The notes: generated from the letters alone by a model not told the origin. Shown: positions 1 through 9,205, counted from the stretch's first letter. The stretch: 64,000 bases of DNA from Luteimonas endophytica (GCF_029887875.1 NZ_JARXRM010000045.1:172409-236408); one strand, 5' to 3'. Translations and numbers: made by a program.

Positions 1-1
1 C

Positions 2-337
<336 letters not shown>

Positions 338-344
338 GGAGCCG

Positions 345-450
345 GAATCGGTGATTCGCGATTGGCGATCGATCGAAGCCAGGCACGAATCTCCGGGGCC
401 GAGACACGCCGCTGCGCTCTTGCCAATCGCCATCACCAATCGCCAATCAC
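345..450. repeat. GATTGGCGA-type intergenic inverted repeat
   Basis: Between frmA and fghA, GGTGATTCGCGATTGGCGAT near 349 is mirrored by several ATCGCC/CAATCGCC words at 422-450. Iterated short words of this GATT-GGCGA type between genes are familiar from xanthomonad genomes. The spacer is open in the fghA frame, so the longest possible fghA reading begins inside the repeat. I regard that extension as non-coding. Confidence 0.55.
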
Positions 451-458
451 TTCCCCCC

Positions 459-1322
459 ATGACCGATCACGATTCCACCGAACGCCTCGAACGCCACGCC
501 TGCTTCGGCGGCTGGCAGGACGTCTACCGGCATCGCTCCGAGGTGCTGGATTGCCAGATGACGGTGGGGGTGTACTTCCCGCCGCAGGCCGATCCCTCGC
601 ATCCGCGGCATGCGCCCTGCCCGGTGCTGTACTGGCTGTCGGGGCTGACCTGCACCGAGCAGAACTTCATCGGCAAGGCCGGCGCGCAGCGCTATGCCGC
701 CGAGCAAGGGATCATCCTGGTGGCGCCGGACACCAGCCCGCGCGGCGAAGGCGTGGCCGACGCCGAGGGCTACGACCTCGGCCAGGGAGCGGGGTTCTAC
801 GTCAACGCCACCCGCGAGCCGTGGTCGCGCCACTACCGGATGTACGACTACGTGGTCGAAGAACTGCCCGCCTGGGTGGAGAGCGACCCGGCCGCCAGCG
901 ATGCGCGCGCGATCAGCGGCCATTCGATGGGCGGCCACGGCGCGCTGATCATCGCGCTGAAGAACCCCGGGCGCTATCGCAGCGTGTCGGCGTTCGCGCC
1001 GATCGTGGCGCCGTCGCGGGTGGGGTGGGGCGAGAAGGCCTTCGGCGCCTACCTCGGCGGCGACCGCGAGGCCTGGAAGGCGTACGACGCCGTGGAGCTG
1101 GTCGGGTCCGTCAGGGAGCGGCTGCCGCTGCTGGTCGACCAGGGCGGCGGCGACGAGTTCCTCGACGCGCAATTGCGCCCGCAGCTGCTGCAGGCCGCCT
1201 GCGAGCGGGCCGGGCACCCGCTGCAGCTGCGCATGCGCGCCGGCTACGATCACAGCTACTACTTCATCTCCAGCTTCATCGGCGAGCACATCGCGTACCA
1301 TGCGGCGGCGCTGAGGGCCTGA
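459..1322 (+). CDS. fghA: S-formylglutathione hydrolase
   Basis: Esterase D family serine hydrolase of 287 residues, the usual size. It hydrolyses S-formylglutathione to formate and glutathione, the second step of formaldehyde detoxification after frmA upstream. Visible motifs are the oxyanion-loop region [13 protein letters not shown], the nucleophile elbow GHSMGG with Ser156, the Asp-containing stretch DQGGGDEFL around residue 227, and the catalytic His265 in YDHSYYF. The start is placed at MTDHDST (459), because the 36 in-frame codons upstream fall in the intergenic repeat and are not conserved-looking. The gene follows frmA on the same strand and is probably cotranscribed with it. Confidence 0.93.
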   Translation: MTDHDSTERLERHACFGGWQDVYRHRSEVLDCQMTVGVYFPPQADPSHPRHAPCPVLYWLSGLTCTEQNFIGKAGAQRYAAEQGIILVAPDTSPRGEGVADAEGYDLGQGAGFYVNATREPWSRHYRMYDYVVEELPAWVESDPAASDARAISGHSMGGHGALIIALKNPGRYRSVSAFAPIVAPSRVGWGEKAFGAYLGGDREAWKAYDAVELVGSVRERLPLLVDQGGGDEFLDAQLRPQLLQAACERAGHPLQLRMRAGYDHSYYFISSFIGEHIAYHAAALRA

Positions 1323-1351
1323 GCGCCCTCTCCCCGACCCATGGAGGCGAA

Positions 1352-1684
1352 GTGTCCGATCGCGATCTCGTGTTCTACGTCAAATGCCGGGTCAAGCCGG
1401 AACGCGCCGAGGACTGGCTGCGGGCGGTCCACGGCATCATCGAGCGCATGTCGCAGGAAGAGGCGTTCGTGTCCTGCCAGCTGCACCGCGATCTGCAGGA
1501 TCCGACGCTGTTCACCCTCTACGAGCGCTGGGCCGAACCCTCGGTCGAGGCGTTCCTGAAGCACCAGGACACGCCGTACCGGCGCGAATACGAGGCGCTG
1601 CTGCCCGAGCTGCTGCAGGGCCCGCGCGAGCCGCAGGTGCTCGAGCCGCTGGGCGCCTGGCACCGCTCCGCACAGCACGACTGA
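1352..1684 (+). CDS. ABM-family (antibiotic biosynthesis monooxygenase) protein, quinol monooxygenase-like
   Basis: A 110-residue protein with the dimeric alpha-beta barrel ABM pattern: KCRVKPERAEDWLRA at the N-terminus, EAFVSCQLHRDLQDP in the middle, and the TLYERWAEPSVEAFLKHQ segment typical of YgiN-like proteins. Such proteins act on small aromatic or quinol substrates, or as scavengers of electrophiles. The start is GTG at 1352, chosen because GGAGG at 1343-1347 sits four bases upstream and no in-frame ATG fits. It lies 29 bp after fghA and may belong to the same detoxification transcript. The exact substrate is unknown. Confidence 0.75.
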   Translation: MSDRDLVFYVKCRVKPERAEDWLRAVHGIIERMSQEEAFVSCQLHRDLQDPTLFTLYERWAEPSVEAFLKHQDTPYRREYEALLPELLQGPREPQVLEPLGAWHRSAQHD

Positions 1685-1736
1685 GCACGCCGCGCGTCCT
1701 CTTTCCCGCGCCCCACCAGATACCGACGCGGCTCCC

Positions 1737-1841
1737 GTAAGAACGTGCCATGCACGCGAAAGCCGAGGCAGGCGCCGGCGCCCGGAATCACCGCCACGCG
1801 ACCGGAACTTTGCGGCGTTCGCGGCCATGGACCGCTCCTAC
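1737..1841. repeat. Dispersed palindromic repeat (GTAGGAGCG type), copy 1
   Basis: About 105 bp running from GTAAGAACGTGCCATGCACG to GGACCGCTCCTAC. Two inverted half-units, each containing CCATG..CGCGAA or its complement, surround a GGAATCACCGCC centre. The copy lies between the convergent ABM and Dph6-like genes. It is one of about ten related copies in this window and resembles SMAG/REP elements of Stenotrophomonas and relatives. Short readings such as MHAKA inside it are artefacts of the repeat. Confidence 0.8.
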
Positions 1842-1869
1842 AGGGGCCAGCCGTGGCCCGGACTCGCGC

Positions 1870-2574
1870 TCACCCCGGCGCCAGGAAGTCGGTATAGGCG
1901 AAACGCCCGTCGCGCAGCACCGTCTCGCCGCGGCGCAGCGCCAGCGCGCGCGAGAACATCGGCCCGGCCTCGACGCAGCTGTGGAACTCGCCGTTCTCCC
2001 CGCACGGGTCCACGCCCGCCGGCAGCGCATCGAGCAGCGACGCGTCGAACGCGTGCCCGGCGAACCCGGCGTCGAGCTGCCGCGTATCCACGCAGCACAG
2101 GTGCGTGCGCAGCCCGGCGGCGATCATCGCCCGCGCCAGCGTCGCGGTGTCTGCGCCGAACAGCGGGAACAGCGCGGTCCAGCCCAGGCGCGCGCACAGC
2201 GCCTCGCGCCAGGCGCGGATGTCGGCCAGGAACAGGTCGCCGAACGCGATCCGCTCCAGTCCGGGCCAGCGCGCACGCGCCCGTTCCAGGGCCGCGGCGA
2301 AGACGGCTTGGTAGGCGGTGTTGTCGCACTCCTTCGGGATCTCGGCTTCGAGCAGCGGCAGGCCGGCGGCCTCGGCCTGCGCCCGCAGCACTTCCACGCG
2401 TACGCCCTGCATCGACGCGCGCCCGTAGCCCTCGGTGATGGTGGTCAGCAGCCCGGTCACTTCCAGGTCGTCGCGCCGGCGCAGCTGCTGCAGCGTCCAG
2501 GCCGAGTCCTTGCCGCCGCTCCACGACAGCAGCACTCCAGGGCGCGCACCGTCCCGTGGAGCGATCTCAGCCAC
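1870..2574 (-). CDS. Dph6-related ATP pyrophosphatase (PP-loop, DUF71 family)
   Basis: A 234-residue protein with the PP-loop VLLSWSGGKDSAWTL near residue 14, followed by the family features ECDNTAYQAVF, GDLFLADIRAWRE and DPCGENGEFHS. Archaeal and eukaryotic relatives (MJ0570/Dph6) amidate diphthine. Bacterial members have no diphthamide target, so the reaction here is probably adenylation of another small molecule or cofactor, unknown. The chosen GTG start at 2574 overlaps the end of the upstream gene by 8 bp, which suggests translational coupling. An internal GTG just before the PP-loop is an alternative start. Confidence 0.75.
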   Translation of the reverse strand: MAEIAPRDGARPGVLLSWSGGKDSAWTLQQLRRRDDLEVTGLLTTITEGYGRASMQGVRVEVLRAQAEAAGLPLLEAEIPKECDNTAYQAVFAAALERARARWPGLERIAFGDLFLADIRAWREALCARLGWTALFPLFGADTATLARAMIAAGLRTHLCCVDTRQLDAGFAGHAFDASLLDALPAGVDPCGENGEFHSCVEAGPMFSRALALRRGETVLRDGRFAYTDFLAPG

Positions 2575-2908
2575 CCCTGACGTCGCGCAGCTGCCAGGTG
2601 CCGCCGGCCAGCAGGCGCAGCCGGTGCTTGAGCACGTTGCCCGGGATCGAGGTGTTGGCGACCAGGTCGATGTGCAGGTCGTTCTGCTCGCCGTCGACCT
2701 TCGCCTGCGGATCGGTGACCCCGAGCGCCGGGTCGACCCCGTCCGGGTCCTCCTGCGCGTCGCGCCAGCGCGCGAACAGCGCGTCGCCGCGCAGCGCCTC
2801 CTGCAGCTCCTCGGCGAACCCGGCGGCACCCTGCGAGCGGAATGCGTATTCGCCACTGGCGCGGGTGGTTTCGGGCGACGGCAGGCGGATGAAGTAGCGT
2901 GTGCTCAT
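2567..2908 (-). CDS. Conserved hypothetical protein
   Basis: A 113-residue soluble protein starting MSTRYFIRLP. I recognise no catalytic motif or membrane segment. It is acidic in the middle (RDAQEDPDGVDP) and ends in a basic stretch (KHRLRLL). The stop codon overlaps the start of the PP-loop gene by 8 bp, so the two are likely cotranscribed and coupled. A partial palindromic repeat lies ~140 bp upstream. Function unknown. Confidence 0.65.
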   Translation of the reverse strand: MSTRYFIRLPSPETTRASGEYAFRSQGAAGFAEELQEALRGDALFARWRDAQEDPDGVDPALGVTDPQAKVDGEQNDLHIDLVANTSIPGNVLKHRLRLLAGGTWQLRDVRGG

Positions 2909-3043
2909 GTCGATGCTCGTGGTGTGCTGGTCGCGGCCAGCGTGCGGCCTGCGGCGTGAGTCCGCCGTCATCGCCTTCGCTGCTTCGGGCCGGGCCGCGT
3001 GTCGTCTGCAAGCCGGGCGGCAAGTCCGGGCGTCACCCGCAGC

Positions 3044-3074
3044 GTCGGCTTTCGCGTGCATGGCACGCCGCTAC
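3044..3074. repeat. Half unit of the dispersed palindromic repeat, copy 2
   Basis: GTCGGCTTTCGCGTGCATGG followed by CACGCCGCTACC is a single right half-unit. The partner half on the left (about 2985-3030) is decayed. It occupies the space between two minus-strand genes. Confidence 0.6.
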
Positions 3075-3098
3075 CAGAGCGGTGCGGGCATCGGCCGC

Positions 3099-3719
3099 TC
3101 AGCCGCGCCGGATCCCGACCGGCAGCCGCGCCAGCCGCCGCATTTCCGGGTCGTCCAGCAGCTCCGGGTCCTGCAGCGCGGCCATCGCGAAGTCGTGAGC
3201 GTCGTCGCCCCAGAACAGGTTTTCGCCCAGCGCCAGCGTCGGCACGCCGAAGACCCCGGCGGCGATCGCCGCGTCCGTGTTCGCGCGCAGCGCGGTCTTG
3301 ACCTCCGGCGCCGCCAGCGCGGCAGGCGTCAGCTCGAGCCGTTCCAGGACCGGCGTCAACGCCTCGACGCCGTCGCCGGGGTTGCCCTGCGCCCAGATCC
3401 AGTCGAACACCGCGTCGATCGCCGCGCGGGTCGTGCCCGCGGCGATCGCCAGCCGCAGCGCCGCCAGCGGGTTGAACGGATGCGCCGGCGGGAACCGCAG
3501 CGGCACGTGCGCGCGGCGGGCGCGCCACAGGACGTGGCGGTAGGCGAACTCGCGCTTGCCCGGGATCTCCGCCGGCCCGCGGATCCCCAGCTCGCCCAGG
3601 ATCGCGGCGAACAGGATCGGGACCGGCTCGATGCCGTATTCCTCCAGCCCGTCGCGCAGCCGCCGCCACTGCAGGTAGGAATAGGGCGAGATGAAGTCGA
3701 AATACCAGCGCGGGGTCAT
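3099..3719 (-). CDS. DsbA-family / 2-hydroxychromene-2-carboxylate isomerase-like protein
   Basis: A 206-residue thioredoxin-fold protein of the HCCA isomerase/kappa-GST branch. It opens WYFDFISPYSYLQW, where the SPYSYL segment replaces the CxxC of true disulfide oxidases and carries the glutathione-activating serine. It closes with the GVFGVPTLALGENLFWG and DFAMAAL signatures. Related enzymes isomerise aromatic catabolic intermediates with glutathione. No aromatic pathway is encoded nearby, so the substrate is open. The start MTPRWYF (3719) follows an AT-richer stretch likely to hold the promoter. It is a single-gene unit flanked by repeats. Confidence 0.8.
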   Translation of the reverse strand: MTPRWYFDFISPYSYLQWRRLRDGLEEYGIEPVPILFAAILGELGIRGPAEIPGKREFAYRHVLWRARRAHVPLRFPPAHPFNPLAALRLAIAAGTTRAAIDAVFDWIWAQGNPGDGVEALTPVLERLELTPAALAAPEVKTALRANTDAAIAAGVFGVPTLALGENLFWGDDAHDFAMAALQDPELLDDPEMRRLARLPVGIRRG

Positions 3720-3788
3720 GGTCGGCTCCGATTGCACCGAATCATTATCGCCCGTCGCCGAGGCTTGGCGGCAATGCCGGGATTGCAG

Positions 3789-3953
3789 GCCGCGCGGCTT
3801 TCCGCGGGCATGGCACCCTCTTGCGGGGTGGGCGGGCATCCTTCGGTAGGGCCGGCCCATGGCCGCGAAGACCGTGGGTCGCTCCGGTCGGGTCGGCGGC
3901 GATCGCGGATGTGTCCAACCGCGCCGGCTTTCGCGTGCACGGCACGCCCCTAC
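3789..3953. repeat. Dispersed palindromic repeat, copy 3 with an extra half unit
   Basis: A full copy spans 3846-3953, from GTAGGGCCGGCCCATGGCCG to GGCACGCCCCTAC. A degraded half unit (GCGGCTTTCCGCGGGCATGG) precedes it at about 3789-3820. The copy lies between the ndh 3' end and the DsbA-like gene, both on the minus strand. Confidence 0.75.
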
Positions 3954-3978
3954 GAGGGTGGCACGCGGCTGCGGCCGG

Positions 3979-5247
3979 TCAATCGCGGCCGAGGATGATC
4001 CGCGCCGCGCGCTGGTAGGTCCAGTACGCCCAGGTCCAGTTGAGCAGCACCACCAGGCGGTTGCGGAAGCCGATCAGGAAGAACACGTGCGCGAGCAGCC
4101 AGAACCACCAGGCCAGCACGCCCGAGAGTTTGAGCCGCCCCAGGTGCACCACCGCGGCCATGCGCCCGATGGTGGCCAGGTTGCCGTAGTCGCGGTAGCG
4201 GAACGGCGCGACCGCCGTTCCGGCCAGGCGCGCGCGGATCGCCTGCGCCACGTGCCGGCCCATCTGCTTGGCGGCCGGCGCGATGCCGGGCACCGGCTTG
4301 CCGTCCTGCCGGAGCGCGGCCAGGTCGCCGGCCACGAAGATCTCCGGGTGCCCCGGCACCTGCAGGTCCGGCTGTACCGGCACGCGGCCGGCGCGATCCA
4401 GCGGGACGCCCAGGGTGGCGGCCAGCGGCGACGCGGCGACGCCGGCGGCCCAGACCACGGTACGCGCCGGCACGAAGGTGTCGCCGAGGCGATAGCCCGC
4501 GGCGTCGATGGCGGTGACCGGCTGGCCGGTCGAAACCTCGACGCCGAGCCGCTGCAGCTGGCGGCGCGCCTGCTCCGACAGCGACTCCGGAAAGCCCGCC
4601 AGGACCCGCGGCCCGGCCTCGACCAGCCGCACCCGCGCGGCGGCCGGGTCGATGTTGCGGAACTCGCGCTTCAGGGTGTGGCGCGCGATCTCGGCCAGCG
4701 TGCCGGCCAGCTCCACCCCGGTCGGTCCGCCACCGACGATCGCGAAGCTGAGCCAGGCGGCGCGGCGTTCGGGATCCGGCTCGGCCTCGGCCCGCTCGAA
4801 CGCCAGCAGCAGGCGCCGGCGCAGCTGCAGCGCGTCGTCCAGGGTCTTGAGCCCGGGCGCGTGCTCGGCCCAGTGGTCGTTGCCGAAGTAGGCGTGGGTC
4901 GCGCCGGCGGCCAGGACCAGCTGGTCGTAGACCAGCTCGGCGCCGTCGTCGAGCAGCACCCGGCGGTGCGCCGGGTCGATCGCGCGCACCGCGGCCATGC
5001 GCACCTCGACGTTGCCCTGGTCGCGCAAGATGTGCCGCAGCGGCGCGGCGATGTCCGGCGCCGACAGCCCGGCGGTGGCGACCTGGTAGAGCAGCGGCTG
5101 GAACAGGTGGTGGTTGCCGCGGTCGACCAGGGTGATGCGCACCGCGGCACGGGCCAGGCCGCGCACCGTCCACAGGCCCGCGAACCCGCCGCCGACCACC
5201 ACGACATGGGGAAGGCGGGCCGGCGAAGAGGGGTCGTGGGCGGTCAT
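3979..5247 (-). CDS. ndh: Type II NADH dehydrogenase (NDH-2)
   Basis: A 422-residue FAD protein that passes electrons from NADH to the quinone pool without pumping protons. The FAD-binding Rossmann motif HVVVVGGGFAGLW lies at residues 13-25 and the second, NADH-binding motif FAIVGGGPTGVELAG near 170. The AAGVAASPLA and IFVAGDLAALRQ stretches are typical of the family. The C-terminal WWFWLLAHVFFLIGFRNRL and following helix form the expected amphipathic membrane anchor on the cytoplasmic face of the inner membrane. It stands alone between two repeat copies. Confidence 0.92.
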   Translation of the reverse strand: MTAHDPSSPARLPHVVVVGGGFAGLWTVRGLARAAVRITLVDRGNHHLFQPLLYQVATAGLSAPDIAAPLRHILRDQGNVEVRMAAVRAIDPAHRRVLLDDGAELVYDQLVLAAGATHAYFGNDHWAEHAPGLKTLDDALQLRRRLLLAFERAEAEPDPERRAAWLSFAIVGGGPTGVELAGTLAEIARHTLKREFRNIDPAAARVRLVEAGPRVLAGFPESLSEQARRQLQRLGVEVSTGQPVTAIDAAGYRLGDTFVPARTVVWAAGVAASPLAATLGVPLDRAGRVPVQPDLQVPGHPEIFVAGDLAALRQDGKPVPGIAPAAKQMGRHVAQAIRARLAGTAVAPFRYRDYGNLATIGRMAAVVHLGRLKLSGVLAWWFWLLAHVFFLIGFRNRLVVLLNWTWAYWTYQRAARIILGRD

Positions 5248-5327
5248 CGCCGCCCATGATGCCCGAACCGCGCGCCGTTCCCGCCGGCGCAGCGCCGCGT
5301 CCCGCGCCTACGGAAGGCGCCGCCCCT

Positions 5328-5437
5328 GTAGGATCGCGCCATGCGCGCGAAAACCGGCGCGGGTGGCCACGCCGGCGATAACCGCCACCCCGGCCGGCGC
5401 CGCCCGCGGCCTTCGCGGCCATGGGCCGCGCCTCCCG
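5328..5437. repeat. Dispersed palindromic repeat, copy 4
   Basis: Runs from GTAGGATCGCGCCATGCGCG to GGCCATGGGCCGCGCCTCCC. The right end has lost the CTAC terminus. It separates ndh from the amidohydrolase pair, all on the minus strand, so it may lie in the 3' region of the amidohydrolase transcript. Confidence 0.75.
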
Positions 5438-5454
5438 GGGGCACCCGAGGCCGG

Positions 5455-6771
5455 TCAGGGATAGGCGCGCGGCAGCCCGCCTTCGGCCGCAGGCGCCGGC
5501 GTGCGCAGGTAGCGGTCGCGCAGCTCGGTCTGGCGCGAGCGCATCGGGATCGCGCGGCCGTCGAACCAGACCTGGTCGGCGACGCTGGCCACGTCCAGCG
5601 GATCGCCGCTCCACAGCACCAGATCGGCGCGCATTCCCGGAGCGATGCTGCCGATGCGGTCGGCCACGCCGAAGGTCTCGGCCGGAACCCGGGTCAGCCC
5701 GGCCAGGCCGGCTTCCCAGGGCAGGCCGTTGGCGACCGCGTTGCCGGCCAGCTGCCGTACCTTGCGGGCGTTGTGCGAGGCGTCGCCGGACTGGGTGAAG
5801 CCCACCGTCGCGCCGGCGGCACGCAGCCTGGCGGCGTTCTCCAGGGTGGCGCCGATCTGGTCGAAGCCCGAGGGCAGGTTGACCAGCGGATCGACGAACA
5901 CCGGCACGTCCGCCGCCGACAGCTGCGGCGCCAGCTTCCAGGCCTCGGCGCCGCCGCTGATGGCGATCCGCACGCCGTGGCGCGCCGACCAGCGCAGCAG
6001 CTGGCGGATGTCGGCGGCGCGGTCGACGTTCACCACGATCCGGCCGTTGCCGTCCAGGTAGCGCGCCAGCACGCTGCGCCCCGCGGGAGTGAGCAGGGCC
6101 GCGTGCGAGTCGGCGCCGATCCGGCCGCGCGCCTCGTCGACCAGCTGGTCGAGCAGCATCCACTGCGCCGCGCGCGAGCTACCGGTGAGGCTGGCACCGC
6201 GCGAGCCGAGCTGCAGGAACAGCAGCTTCGGCCCGGCCGGTTCCGGGTCGCCGTCCAGGCGCATCACCGCGCCCTGGCCGCCGACGATCGAGCCGCCGGC
6301 GCCGCTGCCGGCGCTGAGCAGGGTGAAGCCGATGCCCTCCACCGCCGCCACCGGGATCAGCATCGAGTCCGGGTTGTAGGCCAGGGTGACGTCGAACTCC
6401 GGGCGCACCACCATGTGCTTGGCATCCGCGCCCAGGGCCAGCTCGCCGTCGGTGGTGCTGTCCTCGCCGGAGACTTCCTCGATGCCGATCCCGGTGATGC
6501 CGCCGAACAGCGCCGGGGTGAGCGGCCGGCCGCCGGCGTCCACCACCTGCGCGCCGGCCGCGGCCAGGCCGCTGCCGACTTCGGCGATGCGGCCGCCGCG
6601 CACCAGCACGTCGGCGTTCGGCAGGGTGCCGCGCGCACCGGCGGTATGGACCTTGGCGTTGCGGATCAGCAGCGCCTGGCCGGCGGCCGGCGCCGGCTGC
6701 TGGGCGAAGGCGGGCAGGGCCAGGCCGAGCGCCAGCGCGGCCGCGAACAGCGCTGCGGAGCGGCGGGTCAT
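5455..6771 (-). CDS. Exported amidohydrolase-fold protein lacking the metal ligands
   Basis: A 438-residue protein with a Sec signal peptide (MTRRSAALFAAALALGLALP, cleavage after AFA). The composite amidohydrolase fold is recognisable from VLVRGGRIAEVGSGL near the N-terminus and from the C-terminal GSIAPGMRADLVLWSGDPLD. At the position where its neighbour has the zinc-binding DVHSH, however, this protein reads LTPALFGGITGIGIEEV. The second His pair is also absent (VNVDRAAD and ISGGAEAWK replace HIHCYRADE and HHGVEAYK). It is therefore probably catalytically dead or altered. Its ATG overlaps the upstream gene's TGA (ATGA, 6768-6771), so the two are translated together and may form a heteromer. 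Confidence 0.8.
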   Translation of the reverse strand: MTRRSAALFAAALALGLALPAFAQQPAPAAGQALLIRNAKVHTAGARGTLPNADVLVRGGRIAEVGSGLAAAGAQVVDAGGRPLTPALFGGITGIGIEEVSGEDSTTDGELALGADAKHMVVRPEFDVTLAYNPDSMLIPVAAVEGIGFTLLSAGSGAGGSIVGGQGAVMRLDGDPEPAGPKLLFLQLGSRGASLTGSSRAAQWMLLDQLVDEARGRIGADSHAALLTPAGRSVLARYLDGNGRIVVNVDRAADIRQLLRWSARHGVRIAISGGAEAWKLAPQLSAADVPVFVDPLVNLPSGFDQIGATLENAARLRAAGATVGFTQSGDASHNARKVRQLAGNAVANGLPWEAGLAGLTRVPAETFGVADRIGSIAPGMRADLVLWSGDPLDVASVADQVWFDGRAIPMRSRQTELRDRYLRTPAPAAEGGLPRAYP

Positions 6772-8183
6772 CGCGCACCTCCGTGCACCGCGCCCTGGCC
6801 GAGCATGAAGTCCGAGACCGGCTGTCGCGAGCGATCGCCGCGATCGTAGAGCCGGGCGCCGTCGATCCAGACCTGCTCGGCGTGCGCGTACACGCTGAAG
6901 GGATTGCCGTTCCACAGCACCACGTCGGCCATCTTGCCCGGCTCCAGGGTGCCGGTCTGCTCGAGGATGCCCATCGACTGGGCCGGGTTGCGGGTGAGCC
7001 AGCGGATCGCGCGCTCCGGCGCGATCTCCATGCCGGCGCGGCCCGCGTTCGCCATCACCTTGGCGGCCTCCTGGTTGAGCCGCTGAATGCCTTCGCTGGA
7101 ATCGGAATGCACGATCGCGCAGCCGTTGGCGGGCCGGTCGACCAGGGCGATGTTCTCCTGGATGCCGTCCAGCGCCTCCATCTTGAAGCCCCACCAGTCG
7201 GCCCACAGCGCCCCGCAGATGCCCGCTTCGGCCAGCTGGTCGGACAGCTTGTAGGCCTCCACGCCGTGGTGGAAGGCGGCGATCCGGAAATCGAACTCCT
7301 CGGCCAGGTCCATCATCACCGCCATTTCGTCGGCGCGGTAGCAGTGGATGTGCACCAGGATGTCGCCGTTGATCGCGCCGGCCAGGGTGTCGAGCTTGAG
7401 ATCGCGCTTGCCGCCGTTGTCGTCCTCGCCCTCGTCGGCGGCGCGGCGCCCCCAGCGGCTGCGCGGCGCCTCGTCGGGCGTGTGCTTGGCCAGGTACTCG
7501 GTGGCCTCGATGAAGGCCGCCCGGTAGCCGGCGACGTTGCCCATGCGCGTGGCCGGCCCGCCCTTCTCGCCGTACACCCGCTTCGGGTTCTCGCCGCAGG
7601 CCATCTTCAACCCGTGCGGGGCGCCGGGGAACTTCATCCCCTGCACGGTGGTGGCGGCGACGTTCTTCAGGGTCACGCCGCGGCCGCCGACCAGGTTGGC
7701 CGAGCCGGGCAGGATCTGCAGCGAGGTGATGCCGCCGGCCAGCGCCGCGCCGAAGCCCGGGTCCTGCGGCCAGACCGAGTGCTCGGCCCAGACCTGGGCG
7801 GTGACCGGGGCGGTCATCTCGTTGCCGTCGCTGTGCGCGCCCACCCCGGGGCTCGGGTAGACGCCCAGGTGCGAATGCACGTCGATCAGCCCGGGCGTGA
7901 CCCACTTGCCGGTGCCGTCGACGCGGGTGGCGCCCTCCGGCGCCTCCAGGCCGGGGCCGACCGCGACGATGCGGCCATCGGCGAACAGCACGTCGGCGCC
8001 GTCGAGGCGTTCGCCGGTCCCGGTGAGGACCGTGGCCCCGGTGATCACCACCGGCGGCGCGGCGATCGGCACGTAGGTGCTGGCGTACGGGTCCTCGGCG
8101 AAACGCGAGGGGCGCGGGTCCTGCGCGTACGCAGGGGCGAACAGCAGCACCGCGGCCAGCGCGGTGGTCAAGGGTCGAAGCAT
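6768..8183 (-). CDS. Exported metal-dependent amidohydrolase (imidazolonepropionase/prolidase-like)
   Basis: A 471-residue amidohydrolase. The signal peptide MLRPLTTALAAVLLFAPAYA ends in an AYA cleavage site, so it acts in the periplasm or outside. It keeps the metal site DVHSHLGVYP, the later HIHCYRADE and HHGVEAYK histidines, an Asp in HSDSSEG, and the standard C-terminal GTLEPGKMADVVLWNGNPF. Related secreted enzymes cleave peptide or amide bonds. The start at 8183 gives a cleaner signal peptide than the ATG 24 bp upstream. Its stop overlaps the start of the metal-less paralogue, forming a two-gene operon. Confidence 0.85.
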   Translation of the reverse strand: MLRPLTTALAAVLLFAPAYAQDPRPSRFAEDPYASTYVPIAAPPVVITGATVLTGTGERLDGADVLFADGRIVAVGPGLEAPEGATRVDGTGKWVTPGLIDVHSHLGVYPSPGVGAHSDGNEMTAPVTAQVWAEHSVWPQDPGFGAALAGGITSLQILPGSANLVGGRGVTLKNVAATTVQGMKFPGAPHGLKMACGENPKRVYGEKGGPATRMGNVAGYRAAFIEATEYLAKHTPDEAPRSRWGRRAADEGEDDNGGKRDLKLDTLAGAINGDILVHIHCYRADEMAVMMDLAEEFDFRIAAFHHGVEAYKLSDQLAEAGICGALWADWWGFKMEALDGIQENIALVDRPANGCAIVHSDSSEGIQRLNQEAAKVMANAGRAGMEIAPERAIRWLTRNPAQSMGILEQTGTLEPGKMADVVLWNGNPFSVYAHAEQVWIDGARLYDRGDRSRQPVSDFMLGQGAVHGGAR

Positions 8184-8324
8184 CGAGGGTCCCCGGCAGC
8201 GTGCCAAACCCCGAACCTAGCCTGCGCGCGCGTCGCTGCCAACCCGACGGAAGTCATGGGGGAACCGGCGCCCGCCGGCGCTCTTGGTCCGGATCGGCCG
8301 CGGCCTCGGTTAACATCCGGGGCC

Positions 8325-9095
8325 ATGAAGGAAAAAGACCAGATCGTCGGCAACTGGCTGCCGCGCTACACCGGCCTCCCCCTGGACGCGTTCGGCGAGC
8401 ACATCCTGCTGACCAATTTCGGCGGCTACCTCGGCCATTTCAGCAAGCTCACCGGCGCCGAGGTGGTCGGCATCGACCGGCCGATGCCCAGCGCCACCGC
8501 CGACGGCATCACCATGATCAACTTCGGCATGGGCAGCCCCAATGCCGCGACGATGATGGACCTGCTCTCGGCCATCCACCCCAAGGCGGTGCTGTTCCTG
8601 GGCAAGTGCGGCGGACTGAAGCGCAAGAACCGGCTCGGCGATCTGATCCTGCCGATCGCGGCGATCCGCGGCGACGGCACCAGCAACGACTACCTGCCGC
8701 CGGAGGTGCCGGCGCTGCCGGCGTTCGCGCTGCAGCGCGCGGTCTCGACGATGATCCGCGATCTCGGCCACGACTACTGGACCGGTACCGTGTTCACCAC
8801 CAACCGCCGGGTCTGGGAGCACGACGAGACCTTCAAGCGCTACCTGCGCAGGCTGCGCTGCATGGCGATCGACATGGAGACGGCGACGATCTTCGCCGCC
8901 GGGTTCGCCAACCGGATCCCCAGCGGTGCGCTGCTGCTGGTCTCTGACCAGCCGATGATTCCCGAAGGAGTGAAGACCGAGGCCAGCGACGCGCGGGTGA
9001 GCTCGGAGTTCGTCGAGAGCCACATCCAGGTCGGCATCGAGGCGCTGCGCCTGATCCGCCGCCACGGCAAGTCGGTGCGCCACCTGCGGTTCTGA
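8325..9095 (+). CDS. amn: AMP nucleosidase (short form)
   Basis: A 256-residue PNP/UDP-phosphorylase-fold protein that hydrolyses AMP to adenine and ribose 5-phosphate. Recognisable parts are NFGMGSPNAATMMDLL, the phosphate/ribose loop LFLGKCGGLK, MAIDMETATIF with the purine-binding Met-Glu pair, and LLVSDQPM with the catalytic Asp region. It matches the short form found in Bacteroidetes and xanthomonads and lacks the regulatory N-terminal domain of the E. coli enzyme. It is divergent from the amidohydrolase operon, and the 140-bp gap must hold both promoters. Confidence 0.85.
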   Translation: MKEKDQIVGNWLPRYTGLPLDAFGEHILLTNFGGYLGHFSKLTGAEVVGIDRPMPSATADGITMINFGMGSPNAATMMDLLSAIHPKAVLFLGKCGGLKRKNRLGDLILPIAAIRGDGTSNDYLPPEVPALPAFALQRAVSTMIRDLGHDYWTGTVFTTNRRVWEHDETFKRYLRRLRCMAIDMETATIFAAGFANRIPSGALLLVSDQPMIPEGVKTEASDARVSSEFVESHIQVGIEALRLIRRHGKSVRHLRF

Positions 9096-9205
9096 ACAGC
9101 GCAGGCGCGTGCGCCCGGGGAGGCCGCAGCTACGCTTCGAGGCGGCCTGGAAACCCGTTCTCGGCGATCCCGCGCACCGGCTATCCTGACCGCCAATCCG
9201 ACTGG

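Noticed and set aside
1750..2580. Open frames starting MHAKA.. or MRAKT.. at many intergenic places
   Set aside because: They begin inside the dispersed palindromic repeat (CCATGCACGCGAAAG) and run into neighbouring genes on the wrong strand. They are repeat artefacts, not a protein family.
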